The position numbers and the translations under genes are program-made. A stretch of DNA of 64,000 nucleotides, from the NCBI GenBank assembly GCA_040219275.1, contig JAVJSU010000007.1, positions 1 through 64,000 on the forward strand. The letters run 5' to 3'. Shown here piece after piece: positions 62,589 to 64,000 of this stretch. The notes beneath the pieces were generated by a model. It worked only from the letters and a program-made list of their open reading frames with translations. It ran no database searches and was not told the DNA's origin. Origin of the DNA: JAVJSU01 sp040219275 (GTDB taxonomy: Bacteria; Chloroflexota; Anaerolineae; Aggregatilineales; Phototrophicaceae). Every line of letters starts with the position of its first letter. The stretch's first letter is position 1.

Positions 62589-63896
62589 TTATGCTTTGGC
62601 GGAAATCGCGGCGTACAAATCCCGCGTGACCGGGCTAAGCGCCATCTTGAATTTCGACTTCCATTGTTTTTCCATCTTATGGAAGTGTTGCATCGCCTGA
62701 TCGGACATACCGAGCGCATCATAAATAGTCATGACATCACGGTGTACGTCTTCGCGTTGTGGCGATTCTTTTAATGCGTGAACCAATAAGCCGAGTGCCT
62801 CTTCATTTTCGTTGCGTGCCATGTGGATACGCCCTAATTGGGTGAGGGCTTCTGCATGAAGTTGCTTGAGGTGAGCGCGGCGTTCACGTACCCACGGCAT
62901 ATCAATGGTTTCCAGGAACGGTGAGGTATACAGATCGACCGCCTGACGCAACAAACGTTCTTGTTCGCGCTTATCATCTGTCATCATCGCAGAGTCGACT
63001 GCTTTCTGGAAATCGCCCGCATCATAATGACGCACGACTTTATCACCCGGCATGTAGAAGCCACTGGTGTAAATCGTTAGCTCAAAATTCTGATCGGATT
63101 TGACATTCATAGAGATGCGTTCGCTGATCTTACGTTTGGTCACGTGGAAAACGTTGGTCGCCTCTTTGATCGAAAGATCGGGCCAGAAGGTATCGAAAAT
63201 ATCATCGCGGGTGACCATTTCTCGATCCACAAAATAGAAGAACAACTGACGCGGCAATGCGCCGTCCCAATTGCTGATTTCTTTACCGTTGACCACTGCA
63301 TGTCCGCGCCCGAAGGCATACACTTCGACCTGTGGCTTGGGTTCGTCTTCCACCGTAAACATGACATCATCTTTACGATATTCCGTGCCGAGGACAATCG
63401 CATCACCCTTCGCCACCATATGATACCAGGGGACGTGGTGCAACAAACGGGAGCTAAATACCAGTTGCACATCCTTTGGCAGGGCATCAACCAATGTGGT
63501 GATAAAGCTATCGAATTCAGCATCAAGCGGCACACGGTCAAGCTCATCGACGAACAGAATTTTGTCTTTACCGCTGAGTGCGCCCAAATCCTTCGCCAAT
63601 GCGCTGGCAAGTCCCTGTGGTGTTGTATCATTACCATCAAGCGCCTTCTTTAAATTTTTGCCGAAACCGCCTAGTACATCATCAAGCTCTGTCACCAAAC
63701 CGCCTAGCCATTCGCTTAAGCTACTAGAATCTTGCGGAATTCGATAATAGAGCAGTCCTTCTTTGGCGCTCTGCAAAAAGTGACTTAAGAACAGGTTACG
63801 ATAATTTGTCCATGGGTAGAGCAAAACGACTTTTTTGCCCGCAGATTTTTCTTTGAAGGACTCCAGTGAAACGCGTGTAACGACTTGATGAATCAT
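62589..63896 (-). CDS. BTAD-type regulator with P-loop-less ATPase-like N-domain
   Basis: The 435-residue protein has three parts. The N-terminal 190 residues resemble an AAA/NACHT-type ATPase with a Walker B-like ILFVDELDRVPLD, yet the expected GxxxxGKT loop is missing (KKVVLLYPWTNYRNLFLSHF sits there). Residues about 205-300 form an OmpR-like winged helix (YAFGRGHAVVNGKEISNWDG, DIFDTFWPDLSIKEATNVFH), and about 310-430 a BTAD helical domain (WVRERRAHLKQLHAEALTQL). SARP-like activators combine these domains. Here ATP control is probably lost, or the N-domain is a regulatory relic. A strong minus-strand promoter (63971-63999) lies upstream. Targets are unknown. Confidence 0.85.
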   Translation of the reverse strand: MIHQVVTRVSLESFKEKSAGKKVVLLYPWTNYRNLFLSHFLQSAKEGLLYYRIPQDSSSLSEWLGGLVTELDDVLGGFGKNLKKALDGNDTTPQGLASALAKDLGALSGKDKILFVDELDRVPLDAEFDSFITTLVDALPKDVQLVFSSRLLHHVPWYHMVAKGDAIVLGTEYRKDDVMFTVEDEPKPQVEVYAFGRGHAVVNGKEISNWDGALPRQLFFYFVDREMVTRDDIFDTFWPDLSIKEATNVFHVTKRKISERISMNVKSDQNFELTIYTSGFYMPGDKVVRHYDAGDFQKAVDSAMMTDDKREQERLLRQAVDLYTSPFLETIDMPWVRERRAHLKQLHAEALTQLGRIHMARNENEEALGLLVHALKESPQREDVHRDVMTIYDALGMSDQAMQHFHKMEKQWKSKFKMALSPVTRDLYAAISAKA

Positions 63897-63970
63897 GGGT
63901 GGATTGCCTTTTCTATGTTGATTTCTGAAGCATCAAAACTATAAATGCTTTTGTGACTATTCTATTTATG

Positions 63971-63999
63971 ATAGTAGCGCGTGTAGCATCAACTGTCAA
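63971..63999 (-). promoter_or_regulatory. Consensus sigma-70 promoter of the BTAD regulator
   Basis: On the minus strand a perfect TTGACA, a 17-base spacer and TACTAT lie about 75 bases before the ATG at 63896. It is among the strongest promoters in the window. Confidence 0.7.
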
Positions 64000-64000
64000 T

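Noticed and set aside
1..64000. CRISPR arrays, tRNA or rRNA genes, prophage, IS transposases
   Set aside because: No regularly spaced direct repeats, no cloverleaf with a T-loop GGTTCGA outside coding DNA, and no integrase, transposase or phage structural protein was seen.

Overview
The window looks like a chromosomal segment of a free-living, non-model bacterium, most probably a member of the Chloroflexota (Anaerolineae-like). This is inferred from gene content, not from a marker gene: eukaryotic-type Ser/Thr kinases with long Thr/Pro linkers and sensor-like C-termini, a kinase-ATPase-TPR fusion, a very long multi-GAF histidine kinase, a BTAD-type regulator, SH3b and LysM envelope proteins, and many small single-gene units. 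No rRNA, tRNA, CRISPR array, prophage or insertion-sequence transposase was recognised.

Layout. 1-110: a REP-like pair of inverted hairpins. 0.2-6.5 kb: secreted and membrane proteins of unknown role, a nucleoside hydrolase and an XRE regulator. 6.5-7.0 kb: a gene-poor stretch holding paired palindromes, a consensus promoter, a 12-codon ORF with an excellent ribosome site and a strong intrinsic terminator; this is the most unusual locus in the window. 7-13 kb: methyltransferases, a pentapeptide-repeat protein, a Yip1-type membrane protein, a flavodoxin and an ABM-fold protein. 13-20 kb: transketolase, an MFS carrier, a secreted nuclease and a CoA-transferase. 20.5-28.7 kb: two large Ser/Thr kinases flanking three small genes. 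28.9-31.5 kb: two sugar-type ABC permeases without their binding protein or ATPase. 31.6-33.3 kb: two overlapping nucleotidyltransferase genes of the RlaP/YcgL type. 33.3-36 kb: two overlapping secreted SH3b paralogues. 36-42.9 kb: a TIM-barrel protein with a degraded metal site, two ABC-2-like permeases, a PAS histidine kinase and an Asn/Gly-rich secreted protein. 42.9-44.7 kb: a Nudix-RtcB operon. 44.9-56 kb: dehydrogenases, a heme-type membrane protein, a LysM lipoprotein, a second PAS kinase, a lone receiver, a DsbA-type oxidoreductase and a J-domain protein. 56-64 kb: a dispersed-repeat-like element, a 1476-residue sensor kinase, a cyclase-family protein, a Nudix hydrolase and a BTAD regulator with a degenerate ATPase domain.

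Functional threads. Signal transduction dominates: three histidine kinases, two Ser/Thr kinases, a lone receiver and two or three DNA-binding regulators. Envelope surveillance is a second theme, with SH3b, LysM, WD-like and concanavalin-like extracellular domains. A possible RNA-repair theme links the tandem RlaP-like genes with RtcB about 10 kb away; this link is inference. Most genes are monocistronic; clear couplings are the permease pair, the nucleotidyltransferase pair, the SH3b pair and Nudix-RtcB. Residue positions and domain borders are estimates read by eye.
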